Shown one piece after another: positions 1 to 33,473 of a stretch of DNA of 64,000 nt; the first letter of the stretch is position 1; the number at the start of each line of letters is the position of its first letter. The stretch is from Aradus depressus (Eukaryota; Arthropoda; Insecta; Hemiptera; Aradidae), in the NCBI GenBank assembly GCA_963662175.1, contig OY759218.1:23830051-23894050 (forward strand), read 5' to 3'. Under the pieces are notes generated by a model. It was given only the letters and a program-made list of their open reading frames with translations. It made no database searches and was not told the DNA's origin. The position numbers were made by a program, and so were the translations under genes.

Positions 1-21045
<21,045 letters not shown>

Positions 21046-21142
21046 AGAACTACTCTCTCAACGAATATGAGGACAATTATACCAACAGGAGCAACCCCCA
21101 TTTCTCTGAATATTTCAAAAAACGTTAATTTCTAATTTAAAT

Positions 21143-21148
21143 AATAAA
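21143..21148 (+). terminator. Candidate polyadenylation signal of InR copy A
   Basis: Canonical AATAAA 15 bases after the alternative TAA stop at 21126-21128 and about 100 bases after the first-frame TAG. The AT-rich surroundings make a chance match possible. Confidence 0.45.
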
Positions 21149-21189
21149 TTAAACAAATAATTAAAATTTAAAAAATCACAAAGTTTGTA

Positions 21190-21285
21190 AGATATATATT
21201 ATATATCTATATATAATATATTCTTATATATATAATATATATCTATATATAATATCTTATATATATATAAGATATATATATTGTA
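21190..21285. repeat. AT-rich palindromic tract
   Basis: Runs of TATATA, ATATCTATATATAAT and TTATATATATATAAGATATATAT in both orientations just past the InR copy A 3' end. 21290-21960 then holds nothing recognised. Confidence 0.8.
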
Positions 21286-21963
21286 GATATCATGTCAATT
21301 CACTTATATCTTTCATCAAGACCAGACTGTATATTTTTTTCAGATAAATCTATAACGATTGATAATTAATCTTTCCAATCGTTTTGAGATTATCTGAACA
21401 AAGTTTTTATTTGCTCATTAAGAATACAAAATGTAACGCGTATCGAAGAAACATCTGCTTTCTTAAAATTAAATTACTAGTAAATTTAGTGCTATCGAGA
21501 ACTGATTCTCTGTCAGTTTTGTCTACGTCATACCGGAAATAATTGAAAACTGTGTATTTGGTTTCCCCTTGAACTAGGCGACCACTTAAGCATTCAATAA
21601 TGCGTAGCTTATGAACAAAGCAGTTTCCTGACCTAATGTATAGATTTTTTATTATTTTTGGTCAAGAAATACGCTCTAGAAATTAATTCTGACTCAACTA
21701 AATCACCCAGGGTCTAATGAAGAGAAGGAAGAATAAATAGAAGAAAAAAAAAAAAAAATTCCCTACATTTATTCCGTCCCTTGGTTGCCTCTGTTTTGTC
21801 CTCTGTCCTTTTATATATTTCATTTTTAAATAAATTTAATGTTTTTTGAGAATTTTCTTTTCTTTATGAGTTGATATTTGAGAGGAACCCATAGAACATA
21901 TTTGATCACAAAAATGCATATAATAAATAAGTGCATAGCCTTGAAATACAGAATCGAAAAGTA

Positions 21964-22020
21964 CAGTGGAACCTAGCTTAACGAGCAGTAAGCGAAGCAA
22001 TTTTCCCCATCTATATAAAG
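21964..22020. mobile_element. Possible pogo/Tigger-type terminal repeat
   Basis: AGTGGAACCTAGCTTAACGAGC resembles the terminal repeat of pogo-like DNA transposons. Only one end was seen. Confidence 0.35.
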
Positions 22021-22149
22021 GGGCAATCCACGCTAAAATCATACAATTGTTCTCCGATTTCGCTCAAATTTAGCAGGTGGTTTCTTTCTACCACTAAACA
22101 TATGAATTTTACGTGAGGTAGGTATCACTATTAGCATAGCGAAAGGAAC

Positions 22150-23165
22150 GGATACACTAGACACACTATTGACAAGATAAAACGTTAAGTCATTAACAAA
22201 ATACATTTAAAAGAACTTTCAAAATTAGACACAACAAATAATACAAGGACTAAGAAATGGGTAATTTACCATATTTTGGAAGAATGTCTGAACAAATAGG
22301 CAATACACTCAAAAAATAGGATTTTCGGGTTAGTTTCAGAACAAACAATACAATATACAAATATCTGAAACACTAAAGAACAAAATAAAAGTGAAGAAAA
22401 AAGTGGAGTTTACCAACTAGAATGTAATTCTTGCAATCTAGTTTTTGTTGGTCAAACTGGAAGATCATTTAAGAACAGGGTAAAAGAACACATATCAGAA
22501 ATAGGGTTACACACTGACACAAACTCAGTAAAATCAACTTTCAAAATCATTGAATAAACCTGTTTGTTCCAACCTGCTTAAAGTTACTAACCTGTTTAAA
22601 GTTACTAACCTACTTAAAGTTACTCTGGTTCAACGCAATCATCATATGCAAGAACAACGAAATAGGGTTACACACTGACACAAATCAGTAAAATCTACTT
22701 TTGCACAAAACATCAACGAATACTAACACTATTTTGACATAAATACAGGCTTACAGTACCTACATTTCTGTAACAAAGGTACATTACTCAACTCACTGGA
22801 ACAACTGGAAATAAACAGTGAACTACAAAAAGGAAATTGTATGAACGATCAGATCAATCTCACATATTCACCCTTTTATCGCCAATAATATAATCCTCCA
22901 GTCTCTGTGTACGTACTTACTTTCTCAAGACGTATGTATTTTATTTTCCTTTGTATATTTATTAGTCTTTGATTTATTTCATGTACGCATACATAATATA
23001 TATTCTTTAAATGTGTGATGTCAGAGATGACGTGGCATTAAGATGGCGGAAACTCTGGGATGGCGTGGGTTGATTAAAATACACATTATGTATACCATAC
23101 TGTACTCCCATATATTTTATATGTCTTGTGAAATAGACAATAAAAAAAACATTCGTGTTTACTTT
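22150..23165 (+). pseudogene. Penelope-like element fragment (3' end with GIY-YIG)
   Basis: Close to the 3' part of the element at 27504: GVYQLECNSCNLVFVGQTGR (GIY-YIG endonuclease), KNRVKEHISEI, and the same tail up to GAAATAGACAATA. Many stops and frameshifts and a short internal repeat (TTAAAGTTACTAACCTG, 22575-22625). Confidence 0.8.
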
Positions 23166-23917
23166 ATAATTTATTCATGTCAGTATTAGAAATGGAATCA
23201 CAGTTTAATGAGGGGTCAGGAGGCCTCCCACTCTCCGCAGACATGTTTTTAAATTGCGAATCACACCATGATTTTACTGTGAAAAAACAAACGGAGAGGA
23301 AATTAAATAGTAATAATTAATCAATTTTAAAAAGAATGAGAAAAAAAATCGATATATATAGTATATATATAATGTAATGAACTAAAGTTTCCTACTTCAT
23401 AATTTTTCGTATCATTATCTTTAAAGAGAAAACTAAAGGCAACTCTCAACACCCAATGTCATTTTAGTACCCTATCAAACTCGTTTATTTAATGCTCCTA
23501 TTTGAAACAATATTATTTTTATTTTTAATAATTATTTGATGGGTATTTCATAATATATGGCTGTAAAATGTCAAAAAAACAATAATACGTATGTAAGTCG
23601 GCTGTACCGCTCCCCAGCTAGGTTCGCTTAGTCTAGGGAAGGTAGCGGAAAAGTCAAAGGAGGAACAAAGAATAAAATCCTTCGAATAAAAAAAAAAATG
23701 TAATCCTGAACCTCTTACTGGTTACTAACTTAACGATTCTTAGCTAAAAATTCTAACTAAACTTGACAACATATATAAATAGGTAATTGAAACATAAACT
23801 ATTGGCTATACAAGACCACACATCGCCAGTTAGGAAAGGTTTAAAATACAAGTCAAACTCACCATGACGTAACCAACCCGGAGACTGCTGTCCTCAAGTC
23901 AACTCCTCCTTCAGGCA

Positions 23918-24162
23918 CTAAGCACAATAACAAGATGGAAACTACCCGGATACCACAACGGTGTTACTAAGCACAATAACAAGATGGAAACTACCCGGAT
24001 ACCACAACGGTGTTACTAAGCACAATAACAAGATGGAAACTACCCGGATACCACAACGGTGTTACTAAGCACAATAACAAGATGGAAACTACCCGGATAC
24101 CACAACGGTGTTACTAAGCACAATAACAAGATGGAAATTAGCCGGAGACCTCAACGGTCTTC
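23918..24162. repeat. 49-bp tandem repeat, five units
   Basis: Unit begins CTAAGCACAATAACAAGATG; starts at 23918, 23967, 24016, 24065 and 24114. First four units nearly identical, the last diverged. Confidence 0.97.
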
Positions 24163-24450
24163 CACTCCCTTCACGGACCAAACCTCACTCTCGACTGACT
24201 AACCCCCATCCCCTCCCCTGTCCTCCTCTTTACAATCCAGATAATACAGGGGGGTCGTTTATCCATGTCCAAGAGCTGATAGTTTGACGTTGTCAAATTT
24301 TAGATGAATGCTTTGAAGTAATTTTATGATACCGAAAAGGACTTTTGGCCTAGTAATGGGCCCACTGCCAGCCATTCCTTGGCAGGTACTTGACATCAGG
24401 TATAAACAACTTCTAAGTTGAGAAACGCGGACATATTGTGGAAACTTGTA

Positions 24451-24668
24451 ATAAATAAATAAAACAAACTTATTTTTGAAATATTGTCTATTCCACTAAA
24501 GATATATATATATATATACATATATAACTACCGGTTTCGGCTTTATACCATCGTCAGGTCTAGTTATGAACACTCATGGTATAAAGCCGAAACCGGTAGT
24601 TATATATGTATATATATCTTTAGTGGAATAGACAATATTTCAAAAATAAGTTTGTTTTATTTATTTAT
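24451..24668. mobile_element. Near-perfect palindrome of Penelope-like terminal sequence
   Basis: Arms 24451-24550 and 24577-24668 are reverse complements, differing mainly in TA-repeat length, with a loop of about 26 bases. Includes TTGTCTATTCCACTAAAG, the same type of end (ATTGTCTATTTCAC) as the Penelope-like element at 27504. Confidence 0.85.
24526..24560 (-). ncRNA. Hammerhead ribozyme-like motif
   Basis: Minus strand: CUGACGA 24557-24551, one extra U, stem II GGU with GCC around AUAAA, GAAA 24538-24535, palindromic stem III ACCGGU 24535-24530, predicted cleavage after A24529, helix I GAC with GUU. The opposite arm of the palindrome lacks the CUGANGA box, so only this strand has a core. 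Confidence 0.5.
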
Positions 24669-25329
24669 CAGGTATAAAGGGTCTTATTTGAGCGTTTCAG
24701 TTGACAGAAATATTAAAATATAACAGTTTGCTAAAATTGACATTCTGCTCTTAAACATTTATTCAATGTTGAATTGTTATAGAATCAATATTGAAAATAT
24801 AAAGACAGAAATTTTATGGAGTTAGTCATTTTGTCAACTGAAAACTAAAACAAATTTTTCGTTTAGAAATGAAACAACTCCATTCTATTTTTTTTTATTA
24901 TTATGTGGAGTGTGTTCAAACAAAATAAGTATATTAATACTAACCTGAAATGAAATGTTAACCCGAAATGAAATGTTTTTTTATTTTTAAGATGTGCAAT
25001 GTAAGTACGTGCATAATACCGTGCCATGCAAACATAACATAAAACATAAAATGTTTACTTAAATAGGTACTTAAGAATTAATGAAATTTATTTTTTGTTT
25101 GATTTTTGGTTTTTTAATTTTGTTTATATGATTTGTTTAATTTTGTAAACCAATATAAAATACAAAACAAAAGCGCAAATAGGAACACATAAGAAAAAAG
25201 TTAAATAAAATCTGTATTTAGCAACTGAACAAACTTAAGCAATGAAATTAGTAAAATAAGGTACCTTTAGTTAACTTCCATCTTATTATCGGTTTCTTCT
25301 AGCAATTCGGGTTCACACCCAATTTTGAA

Positions 25330-25545
25330 ATAAGCGCATAGCAGCAATGCTGGCAGACAGTGGATGGAGGAAAATTATGAGGATAGATGGATAGGAAGGT
25401 ATGGGCCTGTAAGGTGGCCACCAAGGAGCCGGACTTAACACCATTAGATTTCTTCCTCTGGGGAACACTTAAATCGGACGTCTATTCAGTTGAAATTGCA
25501 ACTCGCGATGACGGAGTTAAAGAAAATCGCCGTTCAACTGTGATA
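25330..25545 (+). pseudogene. IS630-Tc1-mariner transposase fragment
   Basis: Encodes DRWIGR-type residues, then a broken WPPRSxDLTPLDFFLWGTL block (frameshift at about 25430) and KSDVYSVE. Only the last catalytic region is left. Confidence 0.65.
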
Positions 25546-25640
25546 CTTTGAGATAGTTGCATGATCAATCTGATTTATACTAATAGTCTTTGCCAATCAT
25601 TTCTATTTCTTGCACTTCTCAATGCATGTATATGGGTAAT
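25545..25640 (-). repeat. Empty-site paralogue of the Helitron insertion at 36543
   Basis: Reverse complement reads GCAAAGACTATTAGTATAAATCAG, matching the joined flanks of the Helitron at 36543-37064 (GCAAAGACTA before, TCAGTATATATCAG after). Confidence 0.85.
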
Positions 25641-25970
25641 TCCACGCGAACTCAACACAGTTACACCATCGAATTTTTTTTTTGAGAACTGATATTTTTT
25701 TTCAGATTCCTCATTAAAAAATAGGTCTAAATCCAAATTTTTAGATTTTTTTGTTTGACCTCATGCGTCCTAGAAAAAAATACATTTTCGTTTGCAATTC
25801 AAATATTCTTCACTCATCACTTTTCATTCTTTCTTTTAAACTACAGCAGTTATTGTAAAAAATAAGTTTCGCACAATATTCTTATAGGAAATTTTCCGTA
25901 GATTTCGAAAATTTTGTCAAAATAATTGCTGCGATTGATACAAACACCAAAAAACGTGATTTTACGATTT

Positions 25971-26330
25971 TTATGACTTCTTTCAGGATTTTTTTCTCAA
26001 AATTGATACAACTATTTTATATGTTTTAAACGCCAAACGTGTTCTTCAGGAGTTGAAAATTGACAAAAAATTTTATTTATTCTGCGGAAAGTATGTTTTA
26101 TAGGTTTAAAATAGACTTCATTTCATTATTGCTAGGCCAACTTCGCTTTTTATGACTTTTTTTTCAGGATTTTTTTCTCAAAATTGATACAACTATTTTA
26201 TATGTTTTAAACGCCAAATGTGTTCTTCAGGAGTTGAAAATTGACAAAATAATTTATTTTTTCTGGGGAAAGTATTTTTTATAGGTTTCAAATAGACTTC
26301 ATTTCATTATTGCTAGGCCAACTTCGCTTT
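25971..26330. repeat. Tandem duplication of a 180-bp unit
   Basis: Units start at 25971 and 26150 (TTATGACTT...CAGGATTTTTTTCTC) and both end GCTAGGCCAACTTCGCTTT. A few substitutions separate them. Confidence 0.93.
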
Positions 26331-27044
26331 TTTGCACATCGCGTTAGCGGCTTCTTGAATTTTTCGTTTCAAAAAAGGCATCTTAGATATTTCATGCAAC
26401 TCGTTCAGATTGATATGCTCCAAATTCAACTGATCAAAAATGTCCGACAGTTTCTCTTCGCATACTTGAGAGTCGGAGGGAGGATCTTGACTATCAAATT
26501 CGCTTGATGTGTGTTCACACTCATCAGATTAACATATTAATCATATACTAGGAGGTTGCCCTCTTTGTTAAGCAATTATTTATCAGTTTTTTAAAGAATT
26601 TTCTTCTCTAACCAAAATTTAAAAAGATTCCTATTTTACTTCCCCATAGAATAAATGTATCGAGACGAAATTGTATATGTAAATCCAGAACCCTCTAACG
26701 ACGACACCTACTGAGTTTCAGCCAAATTGACCAAATGTGCTTTGATTTATTATAGTTCTCGTTTCAATTTATCAATTTAAACCATATTGAATTGAGAGGA
26801 GGGTTAACAAAAAAACCAACGAGGGATAAGAGGGAGTCTACTGTATTTTAATAGCTCGAATTGGAATCATGTCGCACAGATGCAAACCCTGCTGTCATAA
26901 AAAATGATGTGGGCCAAGATGGCCTCCTCAGAACTTGGGATACAAAACCTGATAAGTATGAGTACTACATACCAAGGTGTTGCAATGAAAGACGCAAAAA
27001 TAGAAGAGGTTAAAAAAACTTTTATTGTTGCATTTTGGAAATGA

Positions 27045-27177
27045 ATGGGAAGAAAATGAAAATTTATCCTTTTATAAAGAGGTATTTGAACAACAAGAAC
27101 GTCTTCAGAACCAGGATGCTTTAATTTCGGAGGAAGACTTGGATCTATTGAACGAAGAAGAGGAAGAAACAAATTAA
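27045..27177 (+). pseudogene. Unrecognised acidic coding-like remnant
   Basis: Frame ending ALISEEDLDLLNEEEEETN-stop, preceded by NEWEENENLSFYKEV. Acidic C-terminal composition looks coding, but upstream sequence is frameshifted and no family was recognised. Confidence 0.25.
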
Positions 27178-27563
27178 TTAAATTTTAGAGAAAAAGCAAA
27201 ATTTATTTTAAGAAACTGCTTTTTGCACTACAATTTTATTTTTTTAGATCGTAGCTACCTAATGCTTTTAATGTAGGTAGGTAGTTAATTAATTTTCTCG
27301 AACAATATCAGTAAATATTTACTGAATTGTTTTAAAAAATAACAAATTATTATAAATATACCTACTACTTTTATTACTTTGCGCTTGTTTTTTTTTTTTT
27401 TAAACCAAATTGTAAAATGAATGGAGAACGTGCTAATAATAAACAGATTTTGTAGCCGCATAAAAAATTTAACAGGTTTTGCAACCTACATCGTTTCAAA
27501 GATGAAAATAAAGAAAACGTATGTTTTTAAAAAATATTGTCTATTTCACAAATAATATATAAT

Positions 27564-27601
27564 ATGGGAGTACTTTCGGTATTGCTACCATCTTCAGCCA
27601 C
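27564..27601 (-). ncRNA. Hammerhead ribozyme-like motif, left arm of Penelope-like element
   Basis: Exact reverse-complement counterpart of 30365-30402, pointing outward to the left: helix I GUGG/CCAU, CUGAAGA, stem II GGUA-GCAA-UACC, GAAA, stem III AGUACU, cleavage after C. Confidence 0.62.
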
Positions 27602-27708
27602 GACTTAACAAATACTAAATTGAAGTTCAACTAGGTAGGTAGTTTTCCTACGGGGTTTTCCTATCCTTTCTGTACAGTTAATATTTGAAATATGGAAAAA
27701 CATAAAAA

Positions 27709-30031
27709 ATGACATTTCGTCCCAAATTGGAGTGTTTGAGAGAACAAGTCATACCCAATTACATCAAGATTAACACGAGGAACAGAAGCAAAGAAGCAAA
27801 TAGAGCAGTGAAACGAGCGGAACTGGAATGGCTGAAACTGGAAATAAAAAGATGGTACGAGGTAAGAGACAGACTCAGTCAAACTTTATACTATCTAAGA
27901 CAAGAACTGGGCAGGCAGTACAGCAATATAGAAATGGATTTAATAGAAAGTTCAGTTAGGGAAAAGGTTTGGGAATTAAGTAAACAAAAGACCAAAAAAC
28001 AGGAAGAAAAGCTAAAAAGTCTACTTATGAAGAACAGAAGGAAAGAAATACCAAACCTACCTATAAAGAAAAAGGAAGTTTTTACGTTTCACGAAAAAGT
28101 AAAGAATTTAACGGACGTACAACTAACTGTGGAAGAAGAAACTGGACTATTAGAAAAAGGACTGAAATTCAACCTCAAGGAACCGGTTACATCCAAACAA
28201 GCAGAGGCATTATCTGCCACCGTGGACTCAATATTATCTGATAAAGGTAATATTGAGTCCAAGACTATATGAGCACAGAAAATAAGGAAAAGCCTAAGAT
28301 CACACCGGGACACTCAACACACTAACACAGAACACAACAAATTCCAAAAACTAAAGAAGAAACTGAAGAACAAAGACATAATAACAGTAAAAGCAGACAA
28401 AGGAAATGCTTTAGTTTTGTTGCAGAAAAGTGTTTATGTTAATAAAGTGCTCAGTTTTCTTGAAGAGAACGGTTTCTCTCGCGTGAAAAAGAACCCCACC
28501 GTTTCATTACAGAAGAATGTTCGGAAAACAGTTTCAAAAACTACTTATATTACAAAAGGTACGTATAAACAGAGACTCATAATAATGAATCCCACAATTC
28601 CCAAACTAACAGGTCTCCCCAAAATCCACAAAGACAACATCCCTATTAGACCTGTTGTATCATTTATTAATTCCCCTACCTACAAATTATCCAAATTTCT
28701 CAATAAAAAACTCAGATCGTTCATAGAATTTCAACCCTCACATACGGTCATAAACTCGTTAGACTTTGTGGAAAAAACTAAAACACTAAACATACCATCA
28801 GGGGCTAAATTGTTGTCATTAGACGTAACTAATTTATTTACCAATATCCCTCTGGAAGAATGTCTTGATATTGTTAATAAATTAATTATAAGAACTAGAC
28901 ATTCATTTTATGAAAAAATTGAAATATATGACATGTTAAAGTTATGTACTAGCCAAATTATTTTACTTTTAATGATCAAATTTATGAACAAAAAGACGGA
29001 TTAGCAATGGGTTCTTGCTTATCCCCCCCCTACTAGCGGATTTATTTATGGACCAGCTAGAAAAATATATTCTTGATAAAACTCCAAGTAAGACTAAAAT
29101 ATTATTTTGGTATCGTTTCGTCGATGATCGGCAAATAAAACAGCTATTTGATTTCGTAAACAGTATACATGAAAAAATAAAGTTTACTATAGAAATGGGA
29201 GGGAATACCTTAAATTTTTTAGACCTAAATTTAAAAATAATAAACAATAAACTAGAATACAACATTTACAGAAAACCAACAACCACAGACTCCATCATAC
29301 ACAATACATCAAATGCTCCCACAACACACAAACATGCAGCATTTTATTCACTATTTCACAGAGCCTACACAATACCATTAAACGAAGACAACAGAAACAC
29401 AGAGTTAGGCATCATTAATAATATAGCAAAAGAAAACGGATACAATAGCCACATTATTGATAAGATAAGACGTAAAGTCATAAACAGAATACATTTAAAA
29501 GACATTTCAAAATTAGACACATCAAATAATACAGGGACTAAAAAATGGGTGGGATTACCTTATTTTGGAAAAATTTCAGAACAGATAGGAAATATACTTA
29601 AAAAAGAGGACTTTTGGGTAGGTTTTAGAACTAATAATACTATATACAAACATCTCAACAACACGAAGGACAAAATAAAAACAGAAGAAAAAAGCGGGGT
29701 TTACCAACTAAAATGTAGTTCTTGCAATTTTGTTTATATAGGTCAAACCGGGAGACAATTTAAAAATAGGGTAAAAGAACACATATCAGAAATAGGGCTA
29801 AACACCGACGCATCATATAACTCAGTAAAATCAACATTCGCACAACACATCAACGAAAACAAACACCATTTCGACATAAATACAGGCATACAATACCTAT
29901 ATTTTTGTGACAAAGGTACATTACTCAACTCACTGGAACAACTAGAAATAAACAGAGCGCTACAAAAAGGAAATTGTATGAACGATCAGACCAATCTCAA
30001 ATACTCACCCCTTTTATCGCCAATAATATAA
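27709..30031 (+). pseudogene. Penelope-like reverse transcriptase / GIY-YIG protein, broken
   Basis: N-terminal Lys/Glu-rich region (27709-28272), in-frame TGA at 28270, then RT: LTGLPKIHKDNIPIRPVVS, LLSLDVTNLFTNIPLEE (catalytic Asp), frameshift near 28955, GLAMGSCLSP with a shift in a C8 run (29023-29030), and WYRFVDD (catalytic Asp pair). About ten residues usual after VDD are missing. The C-terminus has GVYQLKCSSCNFVYIGQTGR, the GIY-YIG endonuclease, then ending at 30031. Not functional as it stands. Confidence 0.9.
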
Positions 30032-30364
30032 TCCTCCAGTCTCTGTGTATACGTACTTACTCTCTCAAAAAACTGTATATTTTATTTTATAAAACTTTTT
30101 ATTTTATTTTTATTCATATAATAACAATTGTAATCTTTAATTCACTTCATATATGCATTTAATCAACACATAGTATTTCAAATTTTTTATTTTTAAGATC
30201 CCAATTTGGGACGAAATGTCATTTTTTATGTTTTTCCATATTTCAAATATTAACTGTACAGAAAGGATAGGAAAACCCCGTAGGGGCTGAAAAAGGATAC
30301 CTACCTACCGCTTGGATTGTAAACTACCTACCTAGTTGAACTTCAATTTAGTATTTGTTAAGTC

Positions 30365-30402
30365 GTGGCTGAAGATGGTAGCAATACCGAAAGTACTCCC
30401 AT
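30365..30402 (+). ncRNA. Hammerhead ribozyme-like motif, right arm of Penelope-like element
   Basis: Helix I GUGG (30365-30368) with CCAU (30399-30402); CUGAAGA 30369-30375; one extra U; stem II GGUA (30377-30380) and UACC (30385-30388) closed by a GCAA tetraloop; GAAA 30389-30392; palindromic stem III AGUACU 30392-30397; predicted cleavage after C30398. Hammerheads are established components of Penelope-like terminal repeats. Confidence 0.66.
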
Positions 30403-31714
30403 ATTATGTATTATTTGTGAAATAGACAATATTTTTTAAAAACATACGTTTTCTTTATTTTTATCAAGTGTTTCACAATATCTCTGCAAAAATGTTAAGT
30501 ATCGTTTCAAAGATGGCTGCCAAAAAGGTTTCAAAACCTGATAACTTTGGCGTGCGGTTGCAAAACCTGCTGAGTAGGATTTAAATATCAGAATAACTAA
30601 TTATTAATAATTCTGAGATTATACACAGATAAAAGGAAAGTTGCGTTTATTTTTGACGATTTAAACAAAATAATTGCAGCTTTGCATCTCTAACCGTTTG
30701 ATTTTAACAGTTTTTCGCCCTTTGCCAAAATTTGCTTAACATTGACTTAGCAGGGTTTGCATGTGGGTGACATTGTATATGTACGTAGCTAATTGCAAGC
30801 GGCTAAATTCCAAGGAGCCCCGCTCCCCATAAATGTAAACAAAGTTGTTACTTCCCCCACTACGATGTAGAAGGGAAGTTATATAATCGTTTAGAAATTC
30901 AAAGTTGAGTTTTCACAGGAATTTCATATTATAAGTGCTCTCATCCCAAAAATTAAAAAAAAAAAGTCGGTGTGTGTTGGTGAATACGATGCTGCACCTC
31001 ATCTCCAAATTAACATTTAACGTCTTAAAAGCCATTATGTTAAGTAGGCTACAACATGAACCACCATTAATTTTAAATAATATAATTAACAACTATTTAT
31101 AAATTAGTAATATGTCACATATCTCTTATTATTATTTGCACTTTTTTTGTTTGACGTGTATGTAAATCTACTGTCATAAAAAATATTATGTAAAATAAAT
31201 AAATGTAAAAATAATAATTTAATTAATAAAATTAATAATAAATAATTAATTAAAATTAAATAATAAGAAGGGGGGGATCAGAATGGGGCTTAACACAAAC
31301 ACCTCAATAACTGCCGATGTAATGAATGATCAACATGAAATCAAAACCCAACAAAGGCATAACCTGTCTATTTTCAGCGATATCGGCCGAAGGAAAGGGG
31401 AGGGGCTCAATTCAAAAACCCTAATAACTGACAATGTAATAAATTTAATGTACACAAAATTTAGTATGAGGATTCAGAATCACCAAATTTAACATTTTTT
31501 TTGTTTTGTTAGGTAACAGTTTCGTCGTAATTCTAAAAATTTTAAGAAATCTATTTCACTGTCAGAATACATGTTTTGCGTTTTGTGTCGATATAGTGGA
31601 AATACTAATAAATAAAATTAAAAAGATGATATATAAAGCACTTTTTTATTGAACACTTATTGTCTAATTCCACAAACATAAACAACATATGGGAAGTACC
31701 CGAATAACCTGACG

Positions 31715-32030
31715 CGTCCGGCAAAAGGAAATCGACTATCGCAAATTAAATGAAAAGACGATAAAAGAAAAGTTTCCATTAACAAATATCGAAGACCTAT
31801 TTGTAAAAATCGGTTATGTAACATATTTTTCGGAAATTGATCTGGCGTCAGGTATTTCATCAAATATCAATGAAATTTCAACGGAAAATGACCATTATGA
31901 ATTTTTGCGCATGCCCTTCGCCTTAAAGAACGCCTCATCGAAACAATGAACATTATCTTCGCTAGATGCTTCTCGTTCTCATCTATATCGATGATATAAT
32001 CGTCTTCAACAACTATCTGAAACTAGCAGT
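31715..32030 (+). pseudogene. Ty3/gypsy reverse transcriptase fragment
   Basis: Reads IDYRKLNEKTIKEKFPLTNI, YFSEIDLASG (catalytic Asp block) and ENDHYEFLRMPFALKNA, the N-terminal RT motifs of gypsy pol; then IYIDD-like sequence in another frame near 31985. No LTRs seen nearby. Confidence 0.85.
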
Positions 32031-32092
32031 CCTTTTATAAAATATATTGAAATAATTAATCATTACTTATTATTCAATATGGGATCGATATC

Positions 32093-32689
32093 CAGGGGCG
32101 TAGCCAGGATTTTGAGCAGGGGGGGTTAGGCTACGAGGGTGGGGGGTATAGACTCCCGGGGGCACAGCCCGAAGTTTCCGAGGTTAGCGTTGCAGACTTT
32201 TTGTTATTAATTTGGGAGACTCGGGCCTCTAGAAGCTCCCCCTGAGGTAACCACTGACTGTAATACTTAAGTTGACTTTAAATGAACAGCAAAAATGCAA
32301 AGCGCAGCAGCAGCAAATGCACGCTATGGTTTCTGTGCTTTTAGAATTAAATTACTCAAATCCAATAGCATGCATTTGAATTTTTACTGCGCATGTCAAA
32401 TCAGCTTTAAGAGTATAAAGTATAACATAAATGACGATTTTGAGCGAGGAAATGAAATGATCAAATCCATATATATTTAAATAAATGTAATATGACTCGT
32501 TTTGTACATGTACATTTATGTAAGAGCTGATAGCTGATTTAGGAATCAGACGCAAGGGAAATTTGAAGATCCTATTGGTAACTTGCAAGCAATCCATTTT
32601 AAATAAAAACATTTTTTTTTAGTTTATTTAAATTTTATCTTGTTTTTTTTGCATGCGCCCCCCCCCCCCCCCCCCCCACTATGCCCCTG
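32093..32689. mobile_element. hAT-type non-autonomous element
   Basis: Ends CAGGGGCGTAGCCAGG and ACTATGCCCCTG; perfect 8-bp target duplication TCGATATC at 32085-32092 and 32690-32697, the hallmark of hAT insertion. 597 bp, no transposase, long G and C runs near the ends. Confidence 0.93.
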
Positions 32690-33473
32690 TCGATATCTGT
32701 TATTATCAAAACAAAGAGACACTCATTTTTTCCAATTTTAGAATAAGGCTCGTTAGGTTAGAGAATAAGGAAATCATACCTAATATCGTAATCCCTCTAA
32801 TTTTAGTTTAATACTATTCATGATATGAATTTAAAATATTTATTCATAGACTTAGAAGACTCTAACTTTAAAATTAATCATAATTCAGTGTAATATGTTA
32901 TTACTCTTTTAGCCTATTTTAAATGTAGTTCCACCGATAAATGTCGAAAAACCACCAAAGGCAACCAACAGCCAGAAGCAATACCTGAATATCAATGGTC
33001 GAGAACAGCCTCATTCAGCTTTACCAAGTATGTGTCGCAACCAACGTACAAAGAAGCGCTACGTCAACTGTCCTTCGCTGAATACTTTGATAGTTGCTAC
33101 AGTGCCCCTTTGTTTAAATTTCTTGACAAGGACGGTCCAGAATTATAGTATTATTGAGCTGGCAAACTATTTCAAGATGAGAGAGGGCTCCTAAGGAATT
33201 ATATTCGACACAACACCGTTCCACTTATTTCACAACATTTTCAAGGAATGTTCAGGGTGAACATGAAAGTAGAAAGGCTATTTAGTGTACCTGAGTTTTA
33301 AGAGGGGGGGGGGGGGCGCTAATAAGAGGGGTTGTAAAATATTATCACATCGTTTTAGAGTTCTTGATAAGAGCATTTCTAAAATATAATAATATTTATT
33401 TTCGTTAAACCATAACATGGTAATAAGGGGGTATGTCATAAAAATGTATACATGAAGATATTTCAAGATTCGA

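Larger units (their letters stand above)
27504..30463 (+). mobile_element. Penelope-like retroelement flanked by inverted terminal repeats
   Basis: Arms 27504-27729 and 30199-30463 are inverted copies (ATTGTCTATTTCACAAATAAT at the outer left end; CCAATTTGGGACGAAATG at the inner right end). The right arm has about 45 extra bases. Inside lies one gene with RT and GIY-YIG domains, as in Penelope-like elements. Each arm carries a hammerhead-like motif in mirrored orientation. Confidence 0.9.

Noticed and set aside
23918..24162. CRISPR array
   Set aside because: The 49-bp units are contiguous with no unique spacers, and the genome is eukaryotic.
24484..24723. ORF of 79 codons with repetitive Tyr-Ile
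   Set aside because: It is translation of a TA repeat inside the palindrome at 24451-24668.
30389..30440. Ordinary hammerhead with a hairpin stem III closing on GUAUU at 30408-30412
   Set aside because: A pairing AGUAC/GUAUU is possible, but helix I then has no good partner. The palindromic reading gives four helix I pairs.
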